A stretch of DNA of 64,000 nucleotides from Deuterostichococcus epilithicus (GCA_033439295.1 JAVTLE010000003.1:1-64000), one strand, 5' to 3'. Positions 44,379 to 56,651 are shown, counted from the stretch's first letter. Program-made: numbers and translations. The notes: a model not told the origin generated them from the sequence alone.

Positions 44379-46654
44379 TCAACCCACTGCTGCGCCAGCA
44401 TCTGCAGCGCCGCCTCCGTTCCCCGCAGGGTCACCACCTGACACAAGGTTTGCCTGCGAAATGTTGCGCTCCGCCGCCGGCTCCTGCTGCAAATGCGGCT
44501 CTGAAGGTCTGGCACCATTGCCGCTGCTGTTCACTGCCGCCGCGCCGTCAGGGCTTGCTGCCACAATGGCCGCAGGCGGCGCGGCCGCCGCCGGCGCATC
44601 GCCACCAGCTGCCGCGTCGGCTGCAGCCGCCGGCGCCGCGGCTGCCATAGTGGCCGCCAGCTCGCCCTGCTGCGGCGGCCGGGGCCCAGGTGGCGGCCCT
44701 GGCGGCGGCCGCGGCGGCGGCACCGGCGGCGCCACCAGCGGGTACCCGCCGGCGGCAAACTCCTCGCGCATCAGCACCGTGAAGGTGGGGAACTCGACGA
44801 GAGCGCGCCCCGCCAGCTGCCCGCGCAGCGGCTGCGCCAAATCGATTCGCCAGTACTCCGGCTTGTTGGCCTGCGCGCGTGCGCAACCGAAACACCCTCA
44901 AGCACTCGCTGCCACAGGCGCGCAGCGCCCTGACTGATAATGAACCCCTGGTCTGCTTCAGAGTGCACGGTTCAGAACGGTTGAGAAACGGTCGGCGTTG
45001 GCCACCACGAGTGACGCACGACCGACAGCAGGATGCGGCAGGCGGCCGAACGTCACCCGCCACAGTACGCACCGGCGTGTGCGGGCGGCGCATGAGCACC
45101 ACCAGTCCATCCGGCCCCGCCTGCGCATGCGCCCGCAGCCGGTGCCCCGCCGCCAGGCCGCCGCCGAGCGCCGGCTTCAGGTGAGCCTCCAGCAGCTCCC
45201 TCGTGGCCTGGCTGTCCGGCACCCTGTAGTGATTCAGCGGGCGCACGTTGCAGCGACAAAGCAGGAAGGAGGGAAGAGTGCCTCCAGCAGCTCCCTCGTG
45301 GCACAGCTGTCCGGCACCCTGCAGTGATGCAGCGGAGTGCACTTTTCGGCGACACAGAAAAGAAGAGAGAAGAGTGCCTCCAGCAGCTCCCTCGTGGCAC
45401 AGCTGTCCGGCACCCTGCAGTGATGCAGCGGAGTGCACTTTTCGGCGACACAGCAGAGAAGAGAGACGAGCGCCTCCAGCAGCTCTGTTGTGGCGCGGCT
45501 GTCCGGCACCCTGCAGTGATGCAGCGGGGTGCACTTTTCAGCGACACAGAAAAGAAGAGAGAAGAGCGCCTCCAGCAGCTCTGTTGTGGCGCGCCTGTCC
45601 GGCACCCTGCGATGAAGGGGCAAAGTTAGCGTTGAGGCGCAAGACAGGCGGGGCAGCGCTCACTTCTTGTCCTCTGCGGTGACGTTGGCGCCGGGAAAGT
45701 GCCACTCCAGGCGCCAGGCGATGCGGCGCGCCGCGCCGCCCTCCCACCGGCTGCTGTTGCGCATGCGCCGCTGCATGCCCGGCTGCTGTATCTCCAGCGT
45801 CACGCCGCGCCTGCATGCAGCGGGACTTGGACCCAGTCAGCGCTGGTCGTGCGCGGGCTCACCTGCCCGGGGCGCATGTGCAGCAACTCCGTGTGCTGAC
45901 CATACCCTGAATGTGCGGACAAGCGCAGCCCAGGAGGCAGGCGACCCCCTGCCGCCAATGCACCCTCGAGGCTTGCACATGTGCATCTCATCGCGCGCCT
46001 AGCACAGAGGCAGCATCTGCTGACAGCCAGCGTTGAAGTGAGTGAGGCACAAACATCAAGACAGGCGCGCGAATGCGACAGGTGAGGCGACTCACATGCC
46101 GAGCAGCCCCTGAACCCTAAGCGCGACAGGGGGAAGAGAGACGCACGCGCGCGCCTGGCCGACCAGCGCCCGCAGGTACTGCGGCAGCTCCGGGAAGGGC
46201 TTGGGGCGCGGCGGGCGGTGCCGCGCGGCCGCATCCGCCGCGCGGCCGGCCTCCTCCAGCAGCCCGAAGTCGGACGCAAGGGTGCGCTCGCTGTAGGCGT
46301 CCAGGGGGACGTACGCCGCGCGGTCGCGCTTGCCAGTGCAGCCGGTGCGCTCCTTGTGGCCTGCGGTGGGCGCGGCCGTGCTGCGTCATGTGGTGTCAGT
46401 CCTGAGCGACTGCCTCGTGCAGGCGCCCTGCGGGCTTGAGTCCGAACTGGCGATGCAGTGTCCACCGCCTGGACGGTCGATGGCGCTGCAGCGTGTGTCC
46501 AAACTCAAGCACGACAGGCTGCTGTCGATGGGGGCGATCGGGAGGCATGCTGTGGACCACCCACCCTTTGAGCACGGCAGGCTGCAGGTCTGCGTCTGGC
46601 ACGCTGGGCAGGTGTACTTTGCGACCTGGCCGCACTCCGAGCACACGCGCGGCC
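44379..46654 (-). CDS. BCD1: box C/D snoRNA protein 1 (BCD1/ZNHIT6), HIT zinc finger; 5' exon not placed
   Basis: BCD1 is an assembly factor for box C/D snoRNPs in the nucleus. Exons on the minus strand, all in phase: 46654-46565, 46360-46147, 45810-45664, 45223-45073, 44870-44379. The first two make the HIT finger: VCSECGQVAKYTC, PACQTQTCSLPC, HKERTGC, followed by KRDRAAYVPLDAYSERTLASDF, which is diagnostic for BCD1. Later blocks also match: IAWRLEWHFPGANVTAEDK, LLEAHLKPAL, GLVVLMRRPHTPANKPEYW, RIDLAQPLRGQL, LVEFPTFTVLM. The C-terminus is a Pro/Ala/Gly-rich tail ending at the stop codon at 44379-44381. The first visible exon opens after a CGTAG acceptor, with no in-frame ATG, so a short initial exon lies further up (before about 47.0 kb). 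A 96-bp acceptor array lies in the intron between 45223 and 45664. Confidence 0.85.
45185..45615 (-). repeat. 96-bp tandem array of a BCD1 splice acceptor and exon start (five units)
   Basis: The 12-base exon start GGTGCCGGACAG (minus strand) begins at 45223 (functional), 45318, 45414, 45510 and 45606: spacings 95, 96, 96, 96. Each unit keeps a CAG acceptor, about 39 bases of the exon (VPD..AT.ELLEA) and then about 57 intron bases (TCTCTTCTTTTCTGTGTCGC-like). The frame is open across the array, so retained units would each add about 32 residues. Confidence 0.9.
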
Positions 46655-47403
46655 CTACGAGTGACTCACGCTCAGTTTATCATCGAGCGCTGTTTCTAAG
46701 CGGCATGTGCAGGTGCGGCGCTGGAATGGCGGAGCGATCATGCATGGTCAGAGTATGCAGTGGCGCTGCCTTGGGTGGCACATTTGTCGACGCAGGATGC
46801 GCAGCTAGCTGCAACATTCGGTTTAATCCGGTCGTACTAATTTGGGAAACCGTTGAGGCTCACCCGCAGGCTTGGTTGCCACTGGCGCCGGAGCGATACC
46901 CAGAAACTCTGCGGCCGTGGTCCCTCCGACAGGCGCTTTCACCTCCATCGTGATTTCCCACAGCTTACACACCCCGGAACTGTAGCAGATACACCTTCTG
47001 CTTCCTCAACGAAGTCGGAGCATGCACACCGCCGTCGACCCAGAAACTTTACAAACCGGCGGTGTTGCCTTGAAGAACGATACAGCAGCGACGATATGCG
47101 ATCTGAATGGCAAAAGTGTGACGGATGTTGCTCAACGATTTCCTGTCTACCCACATCTGCCCTGCTCCTTGGACCATTGTGCCCCCGTTCCATCATGATG
47201 ATCACTCCTGGGAACTCTGGGGAACAATATGAGTGTCGGCGTATCTGCGGATGGAAAAAGTGGATCAGGAACAGATGAGCTGCGAGCGCCTGGCCAGGAG
47301 ATTCACAACGTCTGCACGCCACCTAGCACTCAGCAGCGCCGCTGATCGGAGCTGCGGTGCCAACCTTCACAGCAATTGGTCTGGTGCATCGCCTGCGGGC
47401 ATC
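46655..47403. promoter_or_regulatory. divergent region between BCD1 and HEMA, with untranslated leaders
   Basis: The region must hold the missing first exon and promoter of BCD1 (minus) and the promoter of HEMA (plus). It is less GC-rich than the genes. I could not identify a TATA box or the BCD1 start with confidence. Confidence 0.35.
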
Positions 47404-50400
47404 ATGGGCAGCCTCGGCATGCACTGCAAAGGCGGTGTTCGCCATCAGTTTGGTAGCGCAGGCCAAAGGCAGCTGCGGCGACCAGCTGCATCCTTCAGGC
47501 GGCAGCAGCCGCAATGCCAGCCGCCTACAGCCGAGGCAGCACTTGCCAAGGCGCCTGTGCCGGCGAGCCACCGCGACGCTAGTAAAGCAGCACTCGAGCA
47601 GCTCCGGTCAGCGTCCATCGACGGCAGCAACCGTGAGTCGTTGTTCCAGGGGTGCATCTCATGCACTCGGACAGCTGAGAGAGGGCTCCTCGGGCCTGCA
47701 GCTCGATCGGGGCAAGGTCGTTGTGTGGCATCACGTGGCTCGTCGCTGTGCAGCGGGGCTCCGCTGCGTGTGCAAGCCACGTCTGTGGTACTAGACCCAG
47801 GTGGACACACATTCGGATGCACTGGCGCTGTGCCCCTGCTGCTCGAATGCGCCTGCTCGGCTTACGTGCTGGGTGACGTCTCCTTTCGCGACATCGAGCA
47901 GCACGGCGCTATGCTGCACTTCCTCGTGGACTTGCAGGCCTCATGGCACGCAGCAGGCCTGCAGCACGCTGGGCAGCGGGAGCTGTCACCTGCCCGCCTG
48001 CAGTTGTCGGTGCTTGATGTCGTGGACTCGCAAGCACTCGAAGGCTTCTTCTCCCACGGCTGCAGGCTACGCGATGGAGAAGAAGAGCACCATCATCGCC
48101 ATCGGCCTGACGGTGCACAACACGCCTGTGGAGATTCGCGAGAAGCTGGCGGTCCCGGAGGCAGAGTGGCCACGCGCCATCGCAGAGCTGACCTCCTTCC
48201 CGCATATCGAGGAGGCCGGCGTTCTGTCCACTTGCAACCGCATGGAGCTGTACGTTGTGGCGCTCAGCCAGCGCCGCGGCACGCGGGAGGTGAGCACCGC
48301 CGCCGCCGGCTGAAACGCCCTCTGTGGCAGCCGCAACGCAGCTCAGCCTGCGCTGGGCCGCTCCGACCAGGGGAGACGGGGCTGGGCGATTCGCTGGATT
48401 CTTCAAGACGACGCTGTGTCTGTGCAGTGCACAAGCATCAGCAGGCACCCAGGAGGCGTTTCCGGCTTCAGGGCGGCTTGTCACCGGCCATGCCATCCTG
48501 CTTGCTGTCCGTGCAGCGCCTCAGCTGTCAACACCCCCGCACGCAGGTGGAGGAGTGGATGAGCCAGGCCAGCGGCGTGCCGCTGGAGGAGCTGCGGCAG
48601 TACATGTTCCTGTACCATGACCGGGAGGCGACGGAGCACATCATGCGCGTCGCCGGTGGCCTCGACTCGCTCGTCATGGGCGAGGGCCAGATCCTGGCGC
48701 AGGTGCGGCTCGTGTAGCCATCCGCTAGCCGACGAAACCTTGGCACACCGAACTCGTTTGACTAGCAGCAATGGCACACCCAATAAAAGCCACCTTCCCT
48801 GCTGCTGCTGCCAGCGCTTCTGGCTGACGCCCCCACACATAGGTGCATGACCGCCGCAGCAGTGTCCCACCCACTGCTCCCACAGCTGCAGGCTGACAGC
48901 TTGTCCTCGCCCTTGCGCCCCCCACAGGTGAAGCAGGTGTACAACGTGGGCCTGGAGGCGCCCGGTTTCGGACGGCAGCTGACGGCGCTGTTCCGGCAGG
49001 CGGTCACCGCGGGCAAGCGCGTGCGCTCAGAGACTTCCATCGCCTCTGGCGCCGTGTCGGTGTCCTCTGCCGCGGCGGAGCTCGCGCAGCTGAAGCTGCC
49101 CAGCCACGACTGGTCCGATGCCAAGGTGGGCAGTGTTCGAGGCTAGACCCCTTGCTGCTCGCACTGCGTGCACACGCCTGCACATTGTGGCGTGGCTTTG
49201 CTTCCTGTGAAGCACCCCAGCACTCCTGAGCCTTGATGTCCAGCCTGTGCTTTCCAGTCCTGCAGCGGATGCCTGCACACTGTACTCCGAGCCGTGAGCT
49301 CCGAACATGTTCCGATCATGTGGTCGCTGCACCCCTTTGCAGGTGTGCGTGATCGGCGCGGGCAAAATGTCACGGTTGCTGCTCAAGCACATGGCGGCCA
49401 AGGGATGCAAGAGCCTGGTCATGCTCAACCGCAGCCTGCCCCGCGCCGAGGAGTTGGCGGCGGAATTCCCAGAGGTCGATGTCGACATCCGGCTCATGGA
49501 CCGCCTGGGCGATTCCATCGCCGAGTGCGACACCATTTTTGCAGGTGTGCGCGTGATCCTGTGTCAAGTTCGATGTCGTTTACAAGACATATCGTTTCAA
49601 GCGCGGTGCTTCGGTCCGCCAGGGATTGACGCTGCTCGTTTGGATGTATCATGAGCCGCCTTCTTATGCATGCCTGAGCCAGGCGTCCGCGCTCCATTTG
49701 GACCAAGCTTTTGACACTCGGCTGTCCGTGCTTGCTGCAGCCTCCAGCAGCGAGGAGATCCTCATCACTGCGAAGTCGCTGGAGGGGCTACCCGCGGCCA
49801 GCGCGGCGGTTGGCGGCATGCGGCGCTTTTTCGACATCGCTGTGCCGCGCAACATCGGCAGCGACGTGAACACGCTGGAGGGCGAGGCACACGTCTACAA
49901 CGTTGACGACCTCAAGGAGGTGCGGAGATGATCAAAGCTGCACTACATCATTGCAGGAAATCGCAGGGAGCTGCTCTCGGCAGTAAAGCCTGCAGCAGAC
50001 TTGTGCTTGTCTGCTGCCGTGTGCCTTTCCAGCTGGGTCGCGGTGCCTTCACCCTGGTCAAACACCCGCCAATGGCGGACCAACACCCCTGTCTTGGGGC
50101 ATACGGCCTGACTCGCAATCTGCACTGCCTGCTGACTCGCAATCTGCACTGGCTGCAGGTGGTGGCAGCCAACACGGCGAGCAGGCAGCGGGCGGCGCGG
50201 GAGGCAGAGGTGCTGCTGGCAGAGGAGCAGCGCGACTTCGAGTCGTGGCGCGACTCCTTGGCCACTGTGCCCACCATCAAGGTGCATTGTTGCCTCACCT
50301 CGGTCATGCCGCTCCGGCAGCAGCCGCCTGCTGTCAGTCACAACTGCTCCGCGCTGATGCTCTGTGCCGTGCCGTGTGCCCTGCCAGCGCCTGCTCCTTT

Positions 50401-51224
50401 GCTACTACCGCGCATGCCTCCATCTCTGCTCCGGGTTCGTGCATGCCCACAAGCTGCGCCCCCTGCTTCTGCCCGCGCATGTTTGACGCCGCCGACGGAA
50501 CAGCGTCTTTGCACTCTGTGCTCACACTGTTCCTCTTCATCCACCCGTCTGACACCCCATACTTCTGCTCAAACCGTTCCTCTCCATACACCCGTCTGAC
50601 ATCCTATACTTCCTGCTTTCCCACAACAGGCGCTGCGCGCCAAGGCGGAGGCTATCCGCAGCAGCGAGCTGGAGCGAACGCTGTCCAAGCTGCCGCCGAG
50701 CATGAGCAAGAAGGAGCGCAAGGCGGTGGAGGACTGCACCAAGTCCATCGTCAACAAGCTGCTGCACGGCTGCATGGCGTCGCTCCGCTGCGACGGCTCC
50801 GACTCCGCGGTGCGCACCTTGTTTTAGACTTGCCCTGGACTTGAAGTTGTGACCCTTGGAGAGCCGCGCATCGCTTGTTAAACACCTGGCTGGTGTGGTT
50901 GGAGCCGGGAGTGTCGTGCTGACAGGGCTGGTGCGGCGGCGTGCCTGGCGCTGTTGTCATGGGTCGTGGCCCTGCAGGCCTCGCGCTTCAGCCACAAGCA
51001 GCCAGCATGCCTGACCATTATGTCGCTCTCTGTCGATGCGCAGCGTCTTCTGCACACTATATGCCCCTTGCTGACGACCAAAGCAGCGAGCGTTTGTGAC
51101 CTGCTGACATGGGCGTTTCCCGCAATGACAGGCGGTGTCGGTGATGCTGGACAACATGGAGGCCCTGGAGCGGATGTTCGACCTCTCAGCCGTCATGGCA
51201 GAGCCGGCAAAGGGTGGCCGGTGA
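47404..51224 (+). CDS. HEMA: glutamyl-tRNA reductase, chloroplast
   Basis: NADPH-dependent reduction of glutamyl-tRNA(Glu) to glutamate-1-semialdehyde, the committed step of tetrapyrrole (chlorophyll and heme) synthesis in plastids. Nine exons, all GT-AG and in phase: 47404-47632, 48066-48289, 48547-48702, 48928-49125, 49343-49544, 49741-49919, 50159-50281, 50630-50809, 51132-51224; 527 residues, as in other algae. Residues 1 to about 70 are Arg/Gln/Ala-rich and look like a transit peptide. [10 protein letters not shown] precedes the mature domain ([19 protein letters not shown]). Catalytic Cys at about 133 ([11 protein letters not shown]). Signature [17 protein letters not shown] at about 186-202, then NADPH site [11 protein letters not shown] from about 272 and [13 protein letters not shown]. 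Dimerisation helices at the end ([30 protein letters not shown]). The ATG at 47404 was chosen because it gives a leader and matches the exon frame; an in-frame Met lies upstream at 47275. Confidence 0.93.
50526..50625 (+). repeat. duplicated polypyrimidine tract before HEMA exon 8
   Basis: TTCCTCTTCATCCACCCGTC, with its following bases, at 50530-50568 is repeated as TTCCTCTCCATACACCCGTC at 50577-50614, just before the CCCACAACAG acceptor. The unit is about 47 bases and lies wholly in the intron. Confidence 0.7.
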
Positions 51225-53106
51225 TCGTATGCGGCACCCGTGAGACGAAGCAGCGCATGCATCAGCGCACACTGGCGGTCCGCCGCAGCTCACTGGCCGC
51301 CACTTGGGCGGTGACGGCCAAGCAGCGACGAGGGGGGTGACAACACAAACAAAGGCGCCGCGCTCGTCACGGGCCGAGCCGAGCCCAGAGGGCAGCTACG
51401 CTGCAGGGCTGCGGTTACAGTGTGGTCAATGCTGCAACTGCAGCGGCCAGGCAACACGTATGCGGCAATGGCTGAGACACATGAAGGCCGTTTTGGGTTG
51501 CCAGCATTCTTTGGGTAGGCTGATGGGCGTTCGCAGATTACCTTCGCCAGGTTTCGCACAACAGGGTCGGGGGCGGGGGGTGCATCACGCGGTCAACCAT
51601 GGGGTCTGCTTTCATCTGCCATTTTTGCCGAGAACTGCAAACCTGCCACAGGAGACACTGAGACACACCTGTGTGAATGACTTTCCAAGAGTAATGATTG
51701 CACTATCTCCAGAAGTTCAAGCTACTTCTTCCACCCCGACAGTCTTCAAAGCGCCCGCCATCTCGACCTGCCATGCTGCATGTCGAAACACACGGCAGCT
51801 GCCAGCGCCGCGTGATGTTATGCTGCAGTTGGGGTAGGCACTGCAACCAGCAGCTGACGCTGCACAGCTATGGTGGCCGCAGGTCGGCCTCTAGCCGCGG
51901 CAGCTCCTGCCGCCTCAATTTTCAGAAGGCAGCCGGCTGCACTACCTGCGTGCTGCTTTCCAGCCTTCGCTAGTCCAGCCGCAGCCAGCAGTTCCCTTAT
52001 GTGCCTGCACCCTCGCTGCCTGGGTATATGCCCTGCTGAAACCAGTCCGTTGTGTGCTCCGCCTGCTGACAGTGCCCCCCTGCAGCTGCCGCCCTGCGCG
52101 CCCCTGGCGCCCCTGCTGTCAACCCAACTCCTCACGTCAGGTGCTTTTCTCTGATTGTCTGCACGCTTGACCGACCCCGCCACCCCGTTTGAGTGCATAT
52201 CACCCGCTTGCACTTGGGTTTTCGTTTCCTGAGTGCGGGGGCAGTGCTCGCAAGGCAGCCGCCAATGAGCCTCACCCCGCTGCGTTTCATCAGCACCAAC
52301 CGAACAGCAACAGGATGCATCCACGCGGCCACGCCAGAATGCCAACAGGGCCCAGCAGGGCGTCACGGCATCACCGAGCTTCCATGCTCACTGCGATGGG
52401 CCCAGTTAGTTGAGACGATGGTGCAAGTTGCCGTTAAGTAGTTACGACTATGCAGCACTCTTTTGTGCGAGGTTTCTTCATCAGTGCCATGCCGCTGGCG
52501 GTGAGAACTTAGGACATCAAGTTGGAAGCAATGCAACTGACACCCAAGAGGCCATTTTGAGGTCTGATCTCCAGTTGTGAAGCAATTTGAACCCATCTGA
52601 ACCCTTTTCTATAGGAAATATCATCAACAACTGCCCGGCCGCCTGAAGATCCCCTGAAGGCCGCCATTGCCCATTGGCCATGCCCATCGCATGATGGGGC
52701 CCCGTCCCACGGGAAAGGCGCGCCGTTCACCACGACAAGCACTCATCAAATTTGCTGTTGCCGAAGCAGCACTTGCCGTTCTGCCAGTCCAAAAAGTCCT
52801 TGCACACTGATCCGTTACAAGCAAGGCATTCAGAGACTAGTGGTACGCTCCAAGTCTGCAGTCTTGCTATTGCAATTCGACCTCAACACTCGAGACGATC
52901 GTCGCCCGCGGCACAGCTTTGATAGATGCGTGAATCTGACACTCTTTCAAGGTCGCACTGTCTGGACGCACTCGGTTCTGCCGACTTGGCCGACATTTGG
53001 CATCTCAGCTGGCATCTCAGCTGACGTTGTTATCAAGTCACCAGCATGCAGTCCGCTACAACTTGCGAACGACGCAGATGAATGAGAGGAAACCTCTACG
53101 ACGCGG
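51225..53106. other. intergenic region between HEMA and the glycosyltransferase-like gene
   Basis: No plus-strand exon recognised. The only supported candidate is the minus-strand cysteine-rich exon listed separately. Base composition becomes AT-richer after 52.4 kb. A small direct repeat GCATCTCAGCTG occurs twice near 53000-53022. Confidence 0.35.
52727..52855 (-). CDS. candidate last exon of a small cysteine-rich protein
   Basis: On the minus strand a CTGCAG acceptor is followed by 42 codons and a TGA (52729-52727). The peptide has six cysteines: SECLACNGSVC, then WQNGKCCFG, then FDECLSW. The spacing C-x2-C-x4-C-x10-CC-x9-C suits a disulphide-rich secreted domain and recalls the CLACNG/CCFG layout seen in some algal and oomycete small secreted proteins, though I cannot name a family. 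No upstream exon or start was identified; sequence upstream overlaps the promoter and start of the next plus-strand gene. It may be a chance frame or a gene remnant. Confidence 0.3.
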   Translation of the reverse strand, partial: TWSVPLVSECLACNGSVCKDFLDWQNGKCCFGNSKFDECLSW

Positions 53107-56100
53107 ATGATGCACGCAGCAGTGGCGGCAGCGCTGATCTTCTGTGCAGCCGTGGCGCCACGCTCAGCGCATTCATACAGAATCCAGCAGAATGCGAGCG
53201 AGGAAAGCATGGATGGCTTTGCAGAGGCAAATCCGCCTAGGCAGCTGGTCGGCAGTAAGCAGGTGGGTTCTGCATTGGTCGAAAAATGATTTCACCAGCC
53301 GGCGCACGACAGCTGGCGGCGTGCAGCCAGCATGGCACCACCGGGCGTGGTATCACCGCTTTGGTGTGCTCAATGCATGCAGCCTGCTTGGCCTGGCCTC
53401 TCTCGCATGAAGGATACGTCGCAGCAACACGCTGGGCGCGCTACCCGATGCCTTCTTGCATGAAGAGACGGGAACATGCTTGCGTCCAGCGCTGGGAAGC
53501 ACTGGAAAGGACGTGTGGTGCATTGCCGCGTCGCAGGAGCTGCTGTCCATCCTGACGCCGGTGTACCCGGACGAGCACACGCTGGGCCTGCTGCGCAACC
53601 AGCTGCGCACCTTTGCGGCCTTTGCCGACATAAGCAGCTTCGCGGCGTGGCACATGGTGGTGCCGGATGCGAAAATGGCCGCGCTGCAGATGTTCCTGGA
53701 TTTTGAGCTGGCCACGCTGCCGCCGGCGCTGTCCGACAAGGTGTTGGATCGTTTCTCTTTCGTTTCCTTGAGTGCCTCCCTGAATTGCATTATCCACTGG
53801 GTCTGAGGTCTGCACAGAGTGGCATATTTCACTTGCCCCTCACCCTGCACATTGGGGTTGTCCCAAAGCGGATCGCGCTTGCAGACCCCCAGTCGATGCT
53901 TAGGACCTTCTTCTGGATCCACCTGATGATACACTCGCCAGTGAACCTCCCGCCCGTCTTGGCAGATTGTGCTGGTGGCAGACGAGACGTGCGCGCCTGA
54001 GCTGGAGCCCAGCCGCTTCGAGCTCATCGCCTTCAACGACGCCGTCTTTGTGCCTGGCTGGTTCAAGCAGCAGGTGAGGAGGGCAAACGCAAAGGCAGTG
54101 CAGGTGATCCCATACATCTGGGGTGTTGCGGCCCTGGAATCACAGGCGAAGATTACCAACCGGTCGTTTTGGCTACGCACCTTCATTGAAGTTTGCTCTC
54201 GCTTCGCTGCATCTGCCCAGTCGGTTGCAAGGACCTGCGCAAATCAGTATATTGCATGGCGGCAATGCGCAGCTGCTCAAGCTGGCGTGCGCGCACCTCG
54301 TCACGACGCCATTCTACCTCATCACCGACGCGGACACCCTGTACCTAAATCCCTTCAGCGCAGGTGCGCTGCAACTGGCTGGCCCCTTGTATCGTTCCCG
54401 TCAGAACGTTTGCGCCGTGCCATTCTGAACGCCTTGGCTTTATTCAGGATGACCATTCCACTAAACATCCGGTGATGCGGTCCAGTCCAACTAAGGCCTG
54501 TGCTGTTCCGGATGGTGGGCACCATGATGCCAGCCCTGCTACACCCTCCAAAAACCGTGGTCTGCCTGCAATCGTCATTGGGTTATGGCAAGAATGACAG
54601 TTGGCGTGTGCTCTGTGCAGCCGACCTGTTTCACAGCGGCCCCTGCAACTCCACTCGGCACATTGTGTGCAACGCGCAGCTCAGCGAAGCCTACAGGTAG
54701 GCTTGTTGCCTGCTCATCACATTTGATGCTGCCTCTGGCAAATACCAAATGAGGCAGACATTGTTCAGCCCATAATCCCACCCTTTCGGCATCCTGCTTC
54801 GGACTAATAGCAGCACATGTTGCATCGTACCGCTGGATTCAGTGTTGTTCTAACACATGAACTGGGCAGCCGTTCACCACTCGACCAATATTCACAGGGC
54901 AAAGACCGAGTTGCAGGCATACGTCAACGGGACGCAGCTGCTGTGGATCCGCAACAGCGCTGAGACACTGCAGGCATGCCTCGACACTGCTGCCATGCAT
55001 CCCTGCCTCCAGTACCTGTCGTCGTGCCTAGACCCATGCTCTGTCTGAGACAGCTGCACCACAGGGCAACCAGTGACCTCTGCTGCGGCTCCATCGCTCA
55101 TCCAGTGACTCCACAAGTCTAGATAGCAGATGCACAGCAGTGCTGCAACACCCGCTTGCAGCACTCCTGAAAGTGGTCTGAAACCTATGCGTCGCAGATG
55201 CCGGTGCCCACGGGAACGGAGCTGTCGAGCGGAGTGACGCCGCAGATCATGGCACTCCCGGTGGTGGCGGCGATGGTGGCGCACCTCCACGCTTTGCTGG
55301 CGGAACAGGTGGGCCGCGTTTTCTGATGGAGGCGCACTGTGCCCAGGTCGCGTCTGCCCAGTATCCAACTGGCCTGCTTGAGTTGCGGCCGGTGGCGGCT
55401 GTTCACGCTCGCTCGCCGCGACATGCAGCACCCGCAGACGTCGTCGACAACGGCACAGGAGCGGCTGCCTGTCCTGCAAGTCGTCTCGGCACGCGGCGGT
55501 GTGGAAGGCAGCCCGGGCGAACAGCGATGGTCGCCCTGGCGGAGAGTATCGGTCGGAGCGGCAGGCTTTGCGTCTCACAACCCATGTCGCTCACGAGTTT
55601 TCAAAACCAGATTCGCTGCCACCAGCGCACGTGGGGGCGGGTGACGTGGCGCAAGCACCTGGGGATGTTCCTTGCCTTGATCTTGTCAACAGTTCAAAAC
55701 CCTGCTGCTACCCAACGGCAGGTGTGGGAGCGGGTGACGTGGCGCAAGTACCTGGTGGCGCGGCTGACGGACTTTTACTATTTTGCGCACACCGCCGGCT
55801 CATCGTGGTCAAAGGACGCCACGCAGCCGTGGACGGAGTACAACCTATACTGGGTATTCGCGGCGCATTCAGGTGGGGGCTGCGTCGCAAGTCTTCCGAC
55901 ATCGCTGTTCTCACTGGAGCCACGAATTACGCAGTCTCCAGTCGTCCTGCGAGCATTCAAGCCACATGGGCGATCTGTACGATGTGGCGGCTAAACACGA
56001 CCTGTGTTTTCGGGAAGACAGCACCGGCAGCGGGCTGGACAGCCCCTCAGACCTATACCCTTTGGCCTGCGAATGCCAGAGCTTCGCATTGCGTTTGTCT

Positions 56101-56651
56101 GTTTATGCGTTGTCTGTTGCGCCGCAGGCCTTTGGGACACGTACCATGCCAATGCACGGCTGCAAAATTGGGGCGCCAATGCCTGGGTGGCCGACCAGTT
56201 TGACGGCTGGGATCCGTGCGCCAACGGCGTCACCAACGCGTGGAACCCAGGCATGCCCTTGGATTGGAAACCCTGCGGCAGTGGAAATAGTCTGAGACTT
56301 GAGCGTTCTCGTCTGCTGGCCTCCTGTTCCACCTGCGTCATGCCCGCCCTGCGCCGGAGTGAGCTGCGGCGCCAGCTTCCACCAGACGCTGTCGCCCTTG
56401 ACCGTGCCATCTGTGCATCAAGGTGCCGGCCTTGCACGGAAATTCTCAACTGATTCGCAGGCTACTGGGCCACCTTCCAGAGCGCCATCCTGATAGACGG
56501 GCGGCCGGTGCCGGGGGACGCCATCTGGGCCAAACTCGCGCCCTGCGTGCCTGGGTACAGCGACAGCGCCGCAGCGGCGGAGCGCGACAGTGCGAGGCAG
56601 CGGCTTGTGCGTCGGAATCGGCAGCGGCGGCTGCTTGCGCCGTGGCGGTGA
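53107..56651 (+). CDS. secreted/Golgi glycosyltransferase-like protein (DUF6492-like, DAD motif)
   Basis: Probable nucleotide-sugar-dependent glycosyltransferase of the secretory pathway; substrate unknown. The N-terminus MMHAAVAAALIFCAAVAP looks like a signal peptide or anchor (exon 53107-53262). Later exons encode DVWCIAASQELLSILTPVYPD, then IVLVADETCAPELEPSRF and FNDAVFVPGWFKQQ (ending about 54074). Next come AQISILHGGNAQLLKLACAH and FYLITDADTLYLNPFS (about 54236-54362), with the DAD motif expected for metal/UDP-sugar binding. MPVPTGTELSSGVTPQIMAL and WERVTWRKYL ... WTEYNLYWVF (about 55198-55870) match the second half of DUF6492-type proteins as I recall them. Then WNPGMPLDWKPCG and a basic tail ending LAPWR at the TGA 56649-56651. 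The join between the first two exons is not in phase with the acceptor I see near 53421, so that boundary is uncertain. Confidence 0.6.
55605..55760 (+). repeat. duplicated exon start in the glycosyltransferase-like gene
   Basis: The exon start GTGTGGGAGCGGGTGACGTG at about 55724 (VWERVTWRKYL) has an intronic copy about 99 bases upstream (TGGGGGCGGGTGACGTGGCG at about 55629; TWGRVTWRKHL). The copy then runs into unrelated sequence. Confidence 0.75.

Noticed and set aside
44012-44650. 212-codon plus-strand frame overlapping the BCD1 3' end
   Set aside because: It overlaps the Ala/Gly/Pro-rich BCD1 tail on the opposite strand and shows no domain.
51818-52366. 182-codon minus-strand frame in the HEMA downstream gap
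   Set aside because: Low-complexity Ala/Gly composition and no recognisable motif; insufficient to call a gene.
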